Assembly: GCF_019163035.1 (NCBI RefSeq)
Contig: NZ_JAFLKV010000036.1
Coordinates: forward strand, 1-43,371
DNA: 43,371 bases
From: Sulfuricurvum sp.
Lineage (GTDB): Bacteria > Campylobacterota > Campylobacteria > Campylobacterales > Sulfurimonadaceae
Reading direction: 5' to 3'
Each line of letters begins with the position of its first letter. Position 1 is the stretch's first letter. Below the pieces are notes generated by a model. It ran no database searches, was not told the DNA's origin, and saw only the letters and a list, made by a program, of their open reading frames with translations. Positions 16,581-24,266 of the stretch are shown here, piece by piece. The position numbers and the translations under genes are program-made.

Positions 16581-17705
16581 TTAGGGTATTTGTTGTCCGG
16601 TTAACGCTTTGCCGAGCCAAACGCTGAGTACATCGGTTGAGGGAGCCATAACCGCAGCGGCATACGCATCTCTCAAATAGCGCTCAAGCGGAAGCCGTTT
16701 GCTGTATGCGTGCCCTCCTCCGACTTTCATCGCACGGCTGCATACGTCCACCGCATTAGTACTCGCTTCCAATCGAGCCGATATAATCAACGCCAGAGCA
16801 TCGCTGCGTCCTTCCAGCGCGGCTTGTGCCGCATTGAGCGTTAATGCTTTGGAAGCACTCGCCGAAGAAAAAAGTGCTGCGATATGCAGCTGTACGGTTT
16901 CGATTTGCGAGAGAGTCGAACCGTCAGTATATGCGCGTGACGATGCATACTCAATCGCACATCCGCTGGCCGCAAGCGATAAACCCGTATAGACGGAGGC
17001 AAGCCCCAGAATAAAGAACGGAGCAACCACATTAAAGACAATTCCGACACCGTCTCCGTGAGCACCTACAAGATGATCGTCGCTGATGGCAACATTCTCA
17101 TAATAGACAGGGACACTGGCATTTCCTCGCATCCCTAATCCGTCCCAAGCACTATCGTCATGACGCATCCCTTCCATCGTATTGGGAGTTGCGAAAACGC
17201 TCAGCCCTTCTCCTTCGGGATTTGCGGCTAAAACAAGATAATAATCGGCATGATGCGCCGAGGTCACAAAGCTTTTTTTTCCGTTGAGAAGATATCCGTT
17301 CTCCGTTTTTACCGCTTTAATTTCGGGATTGTAAAAATGGGTTCCTGTCCCTGTTTCACTAAATGCAAGTGCCAAAGCCAACTCACCCGAAGCGATTTTC
17401 GGCAAATAAAACTCTTTTTGCTCCGATGTTCCGAAAGCAACGATGGACATCGTCGCAACGTTATGCATCATGTAGCACAGCGCGGTTGTTGCACACACGC
17501 TTCCCAATGCCATACATGTTTCGACGTGATCGACAATGCTTCCTGATGCGCCTCCGTACTCTTTAGGGACGAGCAAACCCGTATATCCCTCTTTTTTAAG
17601 AGCCGTATAGGCTTCTTTCGGAAATACACCCTCTCTATCGGCTTGCACCGTATACGGCGCGACATGACATTGCGCAAAAGCGCTCACTTCTTCAAATAAT
17701 CCCAT
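16581..17705 (-). CDS. Acyl-CoA dehydrogenase-fold flavoprotein lacking the usual catalytic Glu
   Basis: A 374-aa protein with the acyl-CoA dehydrogenase fold: N-terminal helices with 'GLLVPKEYGGASGS', a middle beta domain ('ALAFSETGTGTHF', 'GYLLNGKKSFVTSA') and a C-terminal helical bundle. Where true dehydrogenases have the Glu in 'IYEGT', this one reads 'AYAAAVMAPSTDVL', with no acidic residue at that spot. Such changes are found in flavin monooxygenases of this fold (DszC and SfnB relatives) and other non-dehydrogenase members. No other beta-oxidation genes are nearby. Genetic partners are a diiron protein upstream (10 bp gap) and a PhnD-like protein downstream. I infer an oxidative step on an unknown small molecule. 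Confidence is high in fold and low in reaction. Confidence 0.75.
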   Translation of the reverse strand: MGLFEEVSAFAQCHVAPYTVQADREGVFPKEAYTALKKEGYTGLLVPKEYGGASGSIVDHVETCMALGSVCATTALCYMMHNVATMSIVAFGTSEQKEFYLPKIASGELALALAFSETGTGTHFYNPEIKAVKTENGYLLNGKKSFVTSAHHADYYLVLAANPEGEGLSVFATPNTMEGMRHDDSAWDGLGMRGNASVPVYYENVAISDDHLVGAHGDGVGIVFNVVAPFFILGLASVYTGLSLAASGCAIEYASSRAYTDGSTLSQIETVQLHIAALFSSASASKALTLNAAQAALEGRSDALALIISARLEASTNAVDVCSRAMKVGGGHAYSKRLPLERYLRDAYAAAVMAPSTDVLSVWLGKALTGQQIP

Positions 17706-17715
17706 TTATTCTTCC

Positions 17716-18936
17716 TTACATAAAATTTGCAGTATGAGACATAGATATCTCTTTAGCTGTTTCTTCATCAAATCCGCATTCGATCATGCGGCGTACTCGG
17801 TTTTCTCCCATCCTTTTTTTAAGTTGCTCCACCCGCTCATATCCGAGCGCATACCCATCTTCATCACTTCCTCCGGCTAAAATGGCTAAGGAGGAGAGCA
17901 AAAGCTCATTTTCCTGATTCATCTCATCCAAATACACTTTTCGGCTATCCACCGCCTCTTTCAGATACGCTATTCTTTTAGGATTGGCCTGAACAAGCGC
18001 TTTGACATGTACCAATCCGTAATTGACATGACGCTGTTCATCTTTTTTGGCAAGGGTGACAATTTTTTTCGTGACTGGATCGGGGGCGTATTTGATCAGA
18101 AAATCGAGCAGATCCAAAAAGGTCCCCTCTCCCAATACGTGAAGTAAAAATGAAGTTTTAAAATAGTCTTTTTCGATAAAAAGAGAGTAGAGGGAACGTT
18201 GCGTTGCGGTCGTCGAGTATTGCAGTCCTATTTTTTTTGCATTGGCACGACGTGAAAATGCTTCGATATGACGTGCTTCATCATAAATGATTGTCCCCAG
18301 AAACATCACCAGTTCCATATAATAGGGAGAAATTTTGGACAAAAATTTTCCGGGGATATACAAAGCGGAGAACTCATTTTCCGCGAGATAGGTCATCACC
18401 TGACATATCGCCGTTTCAATCTCAGGATCAAGATCGGGGATCGCTGCCCAATCTATATCGGTATCGGCACTCCATTGATTCTGCTTCGCTTCTTCATAAA
18501 GCCGTGTGACATTTTTTGCCCAAAGAAACTCTTTTTCGCTCAGTTCAAAAGCATACAGAGGAGAGGAGTTTTCGATATGGGCACCGCGGGGCATTAAACC
18601 AAAGAGTTTCGGCGCGACATCAAGCGCCGGTTCTGTTCGTCCATCAAACCCTTGTTCATCCGATAGAGTATGCGATTCAAAATCTTTTCGTACAAGATAC
18701 GAAAAACCCTCAAGATCGGAACTGGTAGCGACTAGAGAACATCGATTGACCTGTACCCACCCCTCAAATTCAAAAGATACGGAACGCTGAACAACGGTAA
18801 CTTTAAAGATTTCACCCATCCGAAGCGTCGGAAGAAGTGCATTAAGGCGTAAAAGCCAGGCCTGAGTGAGGGAAGAAGAACGTATCGTATGTTCTGCGAC
18901 ATACGTGTTCATTAAAAAGAGGTCTTGTCGTTCCAT
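17716..18936 (-). CDS. Ferritin-like diiron protein, oxygenase or oxidase candidate
   Basis: A 406-aa protein whose central region (about 180-310) shows all the ligands of a ferritin/ribonucleotide-reductase-like diiron centre. These are E188 ('LAENEFSAL'), E220-x2-H223 ('YDEARHIEAF'), E270 ('LGEGTFLDL') and E300-x2-H303 ('KDEQRHVNYG'). An N-terminal part of about 110 residues and a C-terminal tail ('DEETAKEISMSHTANF') are not recognised. It is not NrdB: the radical tyrosine context and length differ and no nrdA is near. It is first in an operon with the flavoprotein-like and PhnD-like genes and has a GGAGA ribosome site. A 17-bp operator and two further inverted repeats lie in its leader. 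Probably an O2-dependent oxidase or oxygenase; the substrate is unknown. Confidence 0.78.
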   Translation of the reverse strand: MERQDLFLMNTYVAEHTIRSSSLTQAWLLRLNALLPTLRMGEIFKVTVVQRSVSFEFEGWVQVNRCSLVATSSDLEGFSYLVRKDFESHTLSDEQGFDGRTEPALDVAPKLFGLMPRGAHIENSSPLYAFELSEKEFLWAKNVTRLYEEAKQNQWSADTDIDWAAIPDLDPEIETAICQVMTYLAENEFSALYIPGKFLSKISPYYMELVMFLGTIIYDEARHIEAFSRRANAKKIGLQYSTTATQRSLYSLFIEKDYFKTSFLLHVLGEGTFLDLLDFLIKYAPDPVTKKIVTLAKKDEQRHVNYGLVHVKALVQANPKRIAYLKEAVDSRKVYLDEMNQENELLLSSLAILAGGSDEDGYALGYERVEQLKKRMGENRVRRMIECGFDEETAKEISMSHTANFM

Positions 18937-18957
18937 AAAGTCTCCGATAGAGGCAGG

Positions 18958-18990
18958 AACAACAGCATGATCAGAGCGACGGCTGTTGTT
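18958..18990. promoter_or_regulatory. Leader inverted repeat before the diiron operon
   Basis: AACAACAGC and GCTGTTGTT, a perfect 9-bp inverted repeat separated by 15 nt, lies in the 5' leader of the diiron gene, ending 22 bp before its ATG. It would form a hairpin close to the ribosome site (GGAGA), so it may affect translation or mRNA stability. Confidence 0.45.
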
Positions 18991-18991
18991 T

Positions 18992-19006
18992 GTCTAAGCC
19001 TTAGAC
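18992..19006. promoter_or_regulatory. 15-bp perfect palindrome in the diiron operon leader
   Basis: GTCTAAGCCTTAGAC is a perfect odd palindrome directly after a TATAAG -10 candidate, so it probably spans the transcription start. It occupies a position like that of the 15-bp palindrome at 8720. Confidence 0.45.
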
Positions 19007-19012
19007 CTTATA
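19007..19012 (-). promoter_or_regulatory. Candidate -10 box of the diiron operon
   Basis: TATAAG on the minus strand, 14 nt downstream of the 17-bp palindrome at 19027 and adjacent to the 15-bp palindrome. The palindrome centre would fall near -35. Confidence 0.4.
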
Positions 19013-19026
19013 GCGCCAAAAATTAA

Positions 19027-19043
19027 GTTAAAAATATTTTAAC
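19027..19043. promoter_or_regulatory. 17-bp palindromic operator, copy 4 (diiron operon)
   Basis: GTTAAAAATATTTTAAC, identical to the reverse complement of the copy at 8858. It lies in the 128-bp gap between the selD stop and the diiron gene, which indicates that the diiron operon has its own regulated promoter rather than relying on selD read-through. Confidence 0.7.
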
Positions 19044-19064
19044 CTTTTTTTCTTTACAAGAGAC

Positions 19065-20114
19065 TTAATTACTATCAATTACTACAATATCATAGCCCTC
19101 ATAGGGGAGAACGTCACCGACAATAGCGGCACTCAAACCTGAATCAATGCATTTCACTACCATTTGTTGTGCAAATTCCTGAGGTACACTCACTAAAAGT
19201 CCCCCCGAGGTCTGAGCATCAAACAGAATCATTTCCCGCTCAAATTCGATCGAAGAGGCTAAATAGACATGCGGTTTATTATACTCACGGTTGGCATGCG
19301 ATCCTGCGGGGATAATCCCCATAGAAGCCATTTCAATCGCTTCGGGAAAATAGGGAACCTTAGCGAGATCAACCCGCATCGTCACGTTTCCAGCACTCAT
19401 CTCCCGCATGTGTCCCATAAAACCGAAGCCCGTTACGTCCGTACACGCCGATGCGTGAGACTCTCTGGCGATCAATGAGGCTTTATAATTAAGGGTACGG
19501 AGATTTTCGGCCACTTTCATGGCAAGTACTGGATCTAGCAGATCAGACTTAATCGCCGTAATCAAAATCCCCATCCCCAAAGGTTTGGTCAATATAAGAA
19601 CATCTCCGATCTTCGGGGTATTGTTACGCAGTACTTTATTCGGATGGACAAACCCCGTACATGAGAGACCATACACCATTTCAGGTGTTCGGATCGTATG
19701 CCCGCCGACGATTACCGCTCCGCACTCGATCGCTTTATTCTGCCCTCCTCTCATGATTTCTGAGAGGATTTCAGGCGTGTGGTGCTCAGAATCAAATCCG
19801 ACCACATTAAGTGCCGTTTTGGCATCCCCACCCATCGCAAACACATCACTGAGTGAATTTGCAGCAGCAATTTGCCCATAGATGTAAGGGTCATCCACAA
19901 CTGGAGTAATAAAATCAACAGTCTGAACAATAGCCAAATCATCATTGATTTTATAGACTCCCGCATCTTCATTTCCTTCAAAACCGACAATCAAGTCTTT
20001 GTGAAATGATTGGATATGACATGTCGATTCGGCTAAAGATCCGGGTGAAAGCTTGGCGGCACACCCTGAAGCACGAACAAATTTTGTGAGTTTAGCATCA
20101 GTATTCATCATCAT
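19065..20114 (-). CDS. selD: Selenide, water dikinase SelD (Cys form)
   Basis: Makes selenophosphate from selenide and ATP, the selenium donor for SelA. The 349 aa begin with the catalytic loop 'ASGCAAKLSPG', where C18 and K21 match the catalytic Cys/Sec and Lys. C18 is a normal TGT codon, so this SelD is not itself a selenoprotein. Further motifs: 'GNEDAGVYKI', 'QTVDFITPVVDDPY', 'AANSLSDVFAMGG', 'VGGHTIRTPE' and 'DAQTSGGLL'. Three ATGs occur in a row; the first has AGGG six bases upstream. It lies about 8 kb from selAB and has its own 17-bp operator 70 bp upstream. Confidence 0.98.
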   Translation of the reverse strand: MMMNTDAKLTKFVRASGCAAKLSPGSLAESTCHIQSFHKDLIVGFEGNEDAGVYKINDDLAIVQTVDFITPVVDDPYIYGQIAAANSLSDVFAMGGDAKTALNVVGFDSEHHTPEILSEIMRGGQNKAIECGAVIVGGHTIRTPEMVYGLSCTGFVHPNKVLRNNTPKIGDVLILTKPLGMGILITAIKSDLLDPVLAMKVAENLRTLNYKASLIARESHASACTDVTGFGFMGHMREMSAGNVTMRVDLAKVPYFPEAIEMASMGIIPAGSHANREYNKPHVYLASSIEFEREMILFDAQTSGGLLVSVPQEFAQQMVVKCIDSGLSAAIVGDVLPYEGYDIVVIDSN

Positions 20115-20183
20115 ACAATTCCCTATTCTTTTTATTTTTTATTCAAGAATTGTAATGGTTAAAATTGAATTTAGACTGAAAAA

Positions 20184-20200
20184 GTAAAATATTATTTTAC
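20184..20200. promoter_or_regulatory. 17-bp palindromic operator, copy 5 (selD)
   Basis: GTAAAATATTATTTTAC, a near-perfect palindrome 70 bp before the selD ATG. On the minus strand TAAATT begins ten bases downstream and could be the -10. The same gap separates copy 2 from its candidate -10. Confidence 0.7.
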
Positions 20201-20281
20201 CAGTATTCTTTATCGATAGCCACTGAAGTAGTTTAGAGACCAAATGCCATAATTTCTCTACGAATATACCTTTATTTTTTC

Positions 20282-20287
20282 TACAAT
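20282..20287 (+). promoter_or_regulatory. Candidate -10 box of the small gene at 20328
   Basis: TACAAT, 40 bp before the start codon and preceded by an AT-rich stretch, the usual epsilonproteobacterial promoter arrangement with no clear -35. Confidence 0.4.
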
Positions 20288-20327
20288 AGCGTCAAAACAA
20301 AGCTGTGAAAGAAGCTTAGGAGTTAAT

Positions 20328-20669
20328 ATGTATTATCTTTATGATCAAAATTCTCTAATTCCTTTACATAACACACCTGATGAAGCGATCGCATTGGCCA
20401 GTTTCTGCGATAATATTTTAGTCACGAATCGGATAGAGGAAGCCATACATATAGCGAAGTATCCTAAGTCAGCTTTTTTACTTCATCCAAAAAATACACT
20501 GAGTCTTTTTAGTTATTGTAAATACCAGATACGCTATCGCTCCTTGGAAGAGTTTCGGATCATTTTGTATGCCTCTCCTAAAAATATTTTGTACCGAGTG
20601 CTATCATGTATTGCAGTCATTTCCTTCGGAACCTATCGTCTGATACCATTTCCAATGAAAAAACAATGA
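20328..20669 (+). CDS. Small protein of unknown function upstream of a lipocalin
   Basis: A 113-aa protein I do not recognise. It begins 'MYYLYDQNSLIPL', has a middle rich in mixed alpha/beta-type residues, and ends in a hydrophobic run ('LYRVLSCIAVISFGTYRLIPFP') that could be a C-terminal membrane anchor. A very good ribosome site (TTAGGAG) seven bases before the ATG, a plausible promoter and the ATGA overlap with the lipocalin gene support it as real. Coupling to the lipocalin suggests a shared envelope-related role, but no domain evidence supports a function. Confidence 0.65.
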   Translation: MYYLYDQNSLIPLHNTPDEAIALASFCDNILVTNRIEEAIHIAKYPKSAFLLHPKNTLSLFSYCKYQIRYRSLEEFRIILYASPKNILYRVLSCIAVISFGTYRLIPFPMKKQ

Positions 20670-21187
20670 AAACCCTACTCTTTTTACCTTTTATAGCCTT
20701 TTTTTTCTTGAGTGGATGCACCTCTGCACCCACTCCAAACCTTCCCACAGTTAAAAAAATCGATTTGAATCGTTATGCAGGTACTTGGATCGAAATCGCC
20801 CGTTATGAAAACCGTTTTGAAATCGGATGTGTAGGTGCAAGCGCCCAATACACTCTCGAAAAAGATCATGTACGTATCATCAACAGCTGTTACAACACAC
20901 AAGGAGAGAAAAGCGGTGAAGCTATTGGACGAGCCTACGCAGTAGAAGAGAGCAACAACAGCAAACTCAGAGTAAGTTTTTTTCGCCCCTTTTATGGAGA
21001 TTACTGGGTTGTGATGCTGGGAGAAGATTATCAATACAGCGTAGTCGGTGATCCAAAGAGAAAATATCTCTGGATACTTTCACACACAAAAGAACTAACC
21101 GAAGAGGACAAAAAAACCATTCTCGCCTATCTTCCCACGATCGGTTATGATCCTAGTAAACTCTACTGGACAACGTTAAAACCATGA
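20666..21187 (+). CDS. blc: Lipocalin family outer-membrane lipoprotein
   Basis: Blc-type lipocalin of 173 aa. I start it at the ATG at 20666, which overlaps the upstream stop (ATGA). This gives a clean lipoprotein signal 'MKTLLFLPFIAFFFLSGC' with the lipidated Cys at residue 18; the track's longer version adds 20 unlikely residues. The lipocalin signature 'YAGTWIEIARYENRFE' follows, then eight beta-strand-like segments and 'WVMLGEDYQYSVVGDP'. Bacterial Blc binds fatty acids or lysophospholipids and helps maintain the envelope under stress. Gene symbol by homology class only. Confidence 0.88.
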   Translation: MKTLLFLPFIAFFFLSGCTSAPTPNLPTVKKIDLNRYAGTWIEIARYENRFEIGCVGASAQYTLEKDHVRIINSCYNTQGEKSGEAIGRAYAVEESNNSKLRVSFFRPFYGDYWVVMLGEDYQYSVVGDPKRKYLWILSHTKELTEEDKKTILAYLPTIGYDPSKLYWTTLKP

Positions 21188-21262
21188 CCTTCAAGTAGTT
21201 TGTTGATATAGCATCGTGTCATATTTTTTCTCTTATTGTGCACAAATCGGTATGATCACAAC

Positions 21263-22501
21263 ATGACAATTGAACAAAAACTCTCAATTTTAACCGACTC
21301 TGCAAAGTACGACGTTTCATGTTCCTCATCGGGATCGGTACGCACCCTCGATTTTGGAGGGGTAGGCAGTGTGGGTAATGGCGGAATCTGTCATGCGTAC
21401 TCTGCCGATGGACGTTGCATTTCACTTTTGAAAATCCTTTTAACCAACTACTGCCTCTACGATTGTGCCTACTGTGTTAACCGAATTAGCAACGATATTC
21501 GGCGTGCCGCTTTTACACCCGAAGAGGTGGCAGAACTTACGATTAACTTTTATCGCCGAAACATGATTGAAGGGTTGTTTCTAAGCTCAGGCATTATCAC
21601 GAGCGAAGATCATACCATGCGACTGATTTTAAAAACACTTCAGCTTTTACGTCACTCCTATGGGTTCAACGGTTACGTTCATGTTAAACTCATCCCTGGC
21701 GCATCAGAGGAGTTGATCATCCAAACCGCAGCACTCGCCGATCGGGTAAGTTCGAACATTGAACTCCCCAGTTCTGCGAGCCTAGCGCTCCTCGCCCCGG
21801 ATAAAACTCGTGAAAAAGTTCTTCAGCCACTTACAATGGCAAAAAACTACTCACTTGAGCACCAAAAACGCCCTATTGGAATGTCAACCCAGCTCATCAT
21901 CGGAGCAACTCCTGAAAACGACCTCGATATTCTTCGGCTTAGCTCCAGTTTATATGACAAAGCGATGCTAAAAAGGGTATATTACTCCGCGTACATACCC
22001 ATAAATAATACAAAAAATCTCCCTGCCTTAACGACCCCTCCTCCACTTTTGAGAGAACATCGCCTTTATCAGGCTGATTGGCTGATACGCTTTTACGGGT
22101 TTGGATTTGAAGAAATACTCAATGAAGAAACTCCCTATTTGGATGAGCGATTTGATCCTAAACTCTCCTGGGCACTGAGAAACCTCCATCTGTTCCCTAT
22201 CGAAATCAACACGGCTGAGCGTGAAATACTCCTACGTATTCCAGGGCTTGGGGTGCGAGGTGTCAATAAAATTCTAAAAGCACGTCGATTCAGAGCTCTC
22301 AATGTCTATGATTTGGAGACGATGAAAATCTCCCTCAAACGTTTGCGCTATTTCGTCACAGTGAGGGGCAAACTGCTGGTAGATCACTCTTTGGACTATC
22401 AGCAGATCCAAACCGAGCTCTTATTGCTCCCGAAACCTTCCCCCGCCGCTCAGCCGACCTTGTTCGATCATTTTTACCCCACAGTAATGGGTGAACTATG
22501 A
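21263..22501 (+). CDS. Radical SAM protein of the UDG-linked DNA modification/repair family
   Basis: A radical SAM enzyme of 412 aa. The cluster motif is 'NYCLYDCAYCVNR' (C-x3-C-x2-C), preceded by the glycine-rich 'GGVGSVGNGGICHAYS'. Later 'IPGASEELI' and 'SSNIELPSS' match the family annotated as putative DNA modification/repair radical SAM protein. The C-terminal part ('EREILLRIPGLGVRGVNKIL') resembles a helix-hairpin-helix, consistent with nucleic acid binding. I start at the ATG 21263 rather than the TTG at 21236; TATGAT ends just 6 nt before it and no ribosome site is visible, so a leaderless message is possible. It overlaps its partner gene by four bases. The reaction is unknown. Confidence 0.85.
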   Translation: MTIEQKLSILTDSAKYDVSCSSSGSVRTLDFGGVGSVGNGGICHAYSADGRCISLLKILLTNYCLYDCAYCVNRISNDIRRAAFTPEEVAELTINFYRRNMIEGLFLSSGIITSEDHTMRLILKTLQLLRHSYGFNGYVHVKLIPGASEELIIQTAALADRVSSNIELPSSASLALLAPDKTREKVLQPLTMAKNYSLEHQKRPIGMSTQLIIGATPENDLDILRLSSSLYDKAMLKRVYYSAYIPINNTKNLPALTTPPPLLREHRLYQADWLIRFYGFGFEEILNEETPYLDERFDPKLSWALRNLHLFPIEINTAEREILLRIPGLGVRGVNKILKARRFRALNVYDLETMKISLKRLRYFVTVRGKLLVDHSLDYQQIQTELLLLPKPSPAAQPTLFDHFYPTVMGEL

Positions 22502-23238
22502 TTCTTTGGGAATACGATGGGAGTTTTGAGGGATTTTTATCCTTAGTGCATAAAAGCTATGCACTCAAAACGATCCCCGATACCATCACTCGCAGCCAGA
22601 ATTCAGGGACATTGTTGGATGAAAGTATATGGATAGAAACCGATCCTTTTAACTCCGAAAAAGTAGCTGCATCACTCCAAAAATATTTCTCAAAAGAAGC
22701 AATTGAACGGCTGATGCACGCTTTTTTGTGTGACGATGTTAATCCTGAGCGGGATATTCTTCTCTATATTCGGATAGGATTCAAATCAGCAGAATATTTA
22801 AACGACTTGGCTCATCCAACCATCTATGCTATCCACGGCTATCAACGACGTGTTTTATCTACGCTCCACAAGATGAACGCCTATTTACGTTTCGAAGAGC
22901 TTGAAGACAAAACTCTTTACGCAAAAATAGAGCCCCCTCGAAATGTTCTCCCATTGATGGGTGCACACTTTTGCAAACGCCTTCGCGGTGAACCGTTCAT
23001 CATACATGATAGACTCAGATCGTTAGCTCTTTGGTTTAGAGAGGGTGAGATGAAAATTGAGTCTGTTGAAGGGTATACCAACCCCGAATCAAGTCCAAAT
23101 GAGAAAAAATTCCGCCATTTATGGAAAACTTTTTTTGATCATGTCGCCATCGAATCACGAAAGAATCCTTCACTTCAGCGCTCTCATGTACCATTAAAAT
23201 ACCGTATTTATATGTCTGAATTTTTCATTTCACCTTAA
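22498..23238 (+). CDS. Partner protein of the DNA-linked radical SAM enzyme
   Basis: A 246-aa protein matching the family called 'probable DNA metabolism protein' (DUF4130) that nearly always neighbours the radical SAM protein before it. In other bacteria it can be fused to a uracil-DNA glycosylase domain. Visible features are 'YDGSFEGFLSLVHKSY' at the start, 'VHKMNAYLRFEE'-like text in the middle and 'HFCKRLRGEPFIIHD'. No uracil-DNA glycosylase domain is present here and none is encoded in the window. It is translationally coupled to the radical SAM gene (ATGA). Function is unknown beyond this association. Confidence 0.83.
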   Translation: MILWEYDGSFEGFLSLVHKSYALKTIPDTITRSQNSGTLLDESIWIETDPFNSEKVAASLQKYFSKEAIERLMHAFLCDDVNPERDILLYIRIGFKSAEYLNDLAHPTIYAIHGYQRRVLSTLHKMNAYLRFEELEDKTLYAKIEPPRNVLPLMGAHFCKRLRGEPFIIHDRLRSLALWFREGEMKIESVEGYTNPESSPNEKKFRHLWKTFFDHVAIESRKNPSLQRSHVPLKYRIYMSEFFISP

Positions 23239-23324
23239 ATGCGAATAGACATAAAATATCTACGAAAATTCTATTTTTTTTCCTATTATTCCTCTTTACA
23301 CTTCATTTGAAATGGATCTTTTTA

Positions 23325-24266
23325 ATGACTAAACGTAAAGTGATTCTTTTACTCAACATGGGAGGCCCAAATAACCTCTCTGAAGTAAAAATATTTTTGA
23401 ATAACATGTTTAATGATCATCGTATTATTAGTGCTCCAAAACCGATTCGTAGAATGATCGCATGGCTCATTACGTCCCGCCGCCACAAAGAAGCCGAACA
23501 TAATTACTCTCTTATCGGTGGAAAATCGCCGATTTTGGGTCATACCCATCACGTAGTAAAGGCACTCTCAGAGCATGTTGATGCTGATGTACACTACGTG
23601 ATGCGCTACACTCCCCCTTTTACGAATGACGTTTTACAGTCGGTCGCTTCGTACGATGAAATATATGCGATACCTCTCTACCCTCATTTCTCAACCACCA
23701 CGACACTCTCATCGTTCGATGCGCTCTATGAAGAAGCACAAAAGCTTGGTATTTCGGAGAAAATCCGAACGGTAGATCGCTACTATAATGATCTCACTTA
23801 TAATGCAACCATAGTGGAGAGGATTAAAGAGGCACTAGGTAATGATAACGAGAGTGAGTTTGAACTGATTTTTTCCGCCCATGGTTTGCCGAAAAAAATT
23901 ATCGATCATGGTGATTTGTATCAGCGCCATATACGTGCCAATGTCTATTACGCCAGACGTGCACTTAATGAAGCGGGGATATTTTTTCATAACACCCATC
24001 TGGCTTACCAATCACGTTTAGGACCTATGGAGTGGATTCGTCCCTATTTAGAAGATAAGCTTAGGTCTTTGAAAAAGAAAAAAGTGATTATCTATCCAAT
24101 CGCTTTTACGATCGATAATTCTGAAACCGAGTTTGAATTAGATATTGAATACCGCGAAAAAGCTGAAGCGATGGGATTCGAAGAATACCGTCTAGCCAAA
24201 GCACCGAATGATCATCCACTCTTTATCCAAACGCTCCAAACGCTCTACTATTCGATGCACGTATGA
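23325..24266 (+). CDS. hemH: Ferrochelatase
   Basis: Inserts Fe2+ into protoporphyrin IX, the last step of heme synthesis. The 313-aa protein (from the ATG at 23325; the track's TTG at 23307 adds six residues) has 'LLNMGGPNNLSEV', 'YPHFSTTTT', the metal-binding His in 'FSAHGLPKK' and the acidic patch 'DNSETEFELDIEY' with the catalytic Glu. GGAT lies about eight bases before the start. It heads a run of six overlapping genes ending in photolyase, and overlaps the next by ATGA. The preceding 86 bp are AT-rich with a TATTAT candidate -10. Confidence 0.95.
   Translation: MTKRKVILLLNMGGPNNLSEVKIFLNNMFNDHRIISAPKPIRRMIAWLITSRRHKEAEHNYSLIGGKSPILGHTHHVVKALSEHVDADVHYVMRYTPPFTNDVLQSVASYDEIYAIPLYPHFSTTTTLSSFDALYEEAQKLGISEKIRTVDRYYNDLTYNATIVERIKEALGNDNESEFELIFSAHGLPKKIIDHGDLYQRHIRANVYYARRALNEAGIFFHNTHLAYQSRLGPMEWIRPYLEDKLRSLKKKKVIIYPIAFTIDNSETEFELDIEYREKAEAMGFEEYRLAKAPNDHPLFIQTLQTLYYSMHV

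Noticed and set aside
17716-18936. Ribonucleotide reductase small subunit (NrdB)
   Set aside because: The diiron ligands fit the superfamily, but the protein lacks the NrdB sequence context, no nrdA is near, and its neighbours are a flavoprotein and a PhnD-like protein.
19065-20114. SelD as a second selenoprotein
   Set aside because: The catalytic position is an ordinary Cys codon (TGT) and there is no in-frame TGA.
20606-20665. Long N-terminal extension of the lipocalin
   Set aside because: A perfect lipoprotein signal starts at the ATG at 20666, which overlaps the upstream stop codon.
21236-21262. TTG start for the radical SAM gene
   Set aside because: It adds residues not typical for the family and overlaps the likely promoter; ATG 21263 is preferred.
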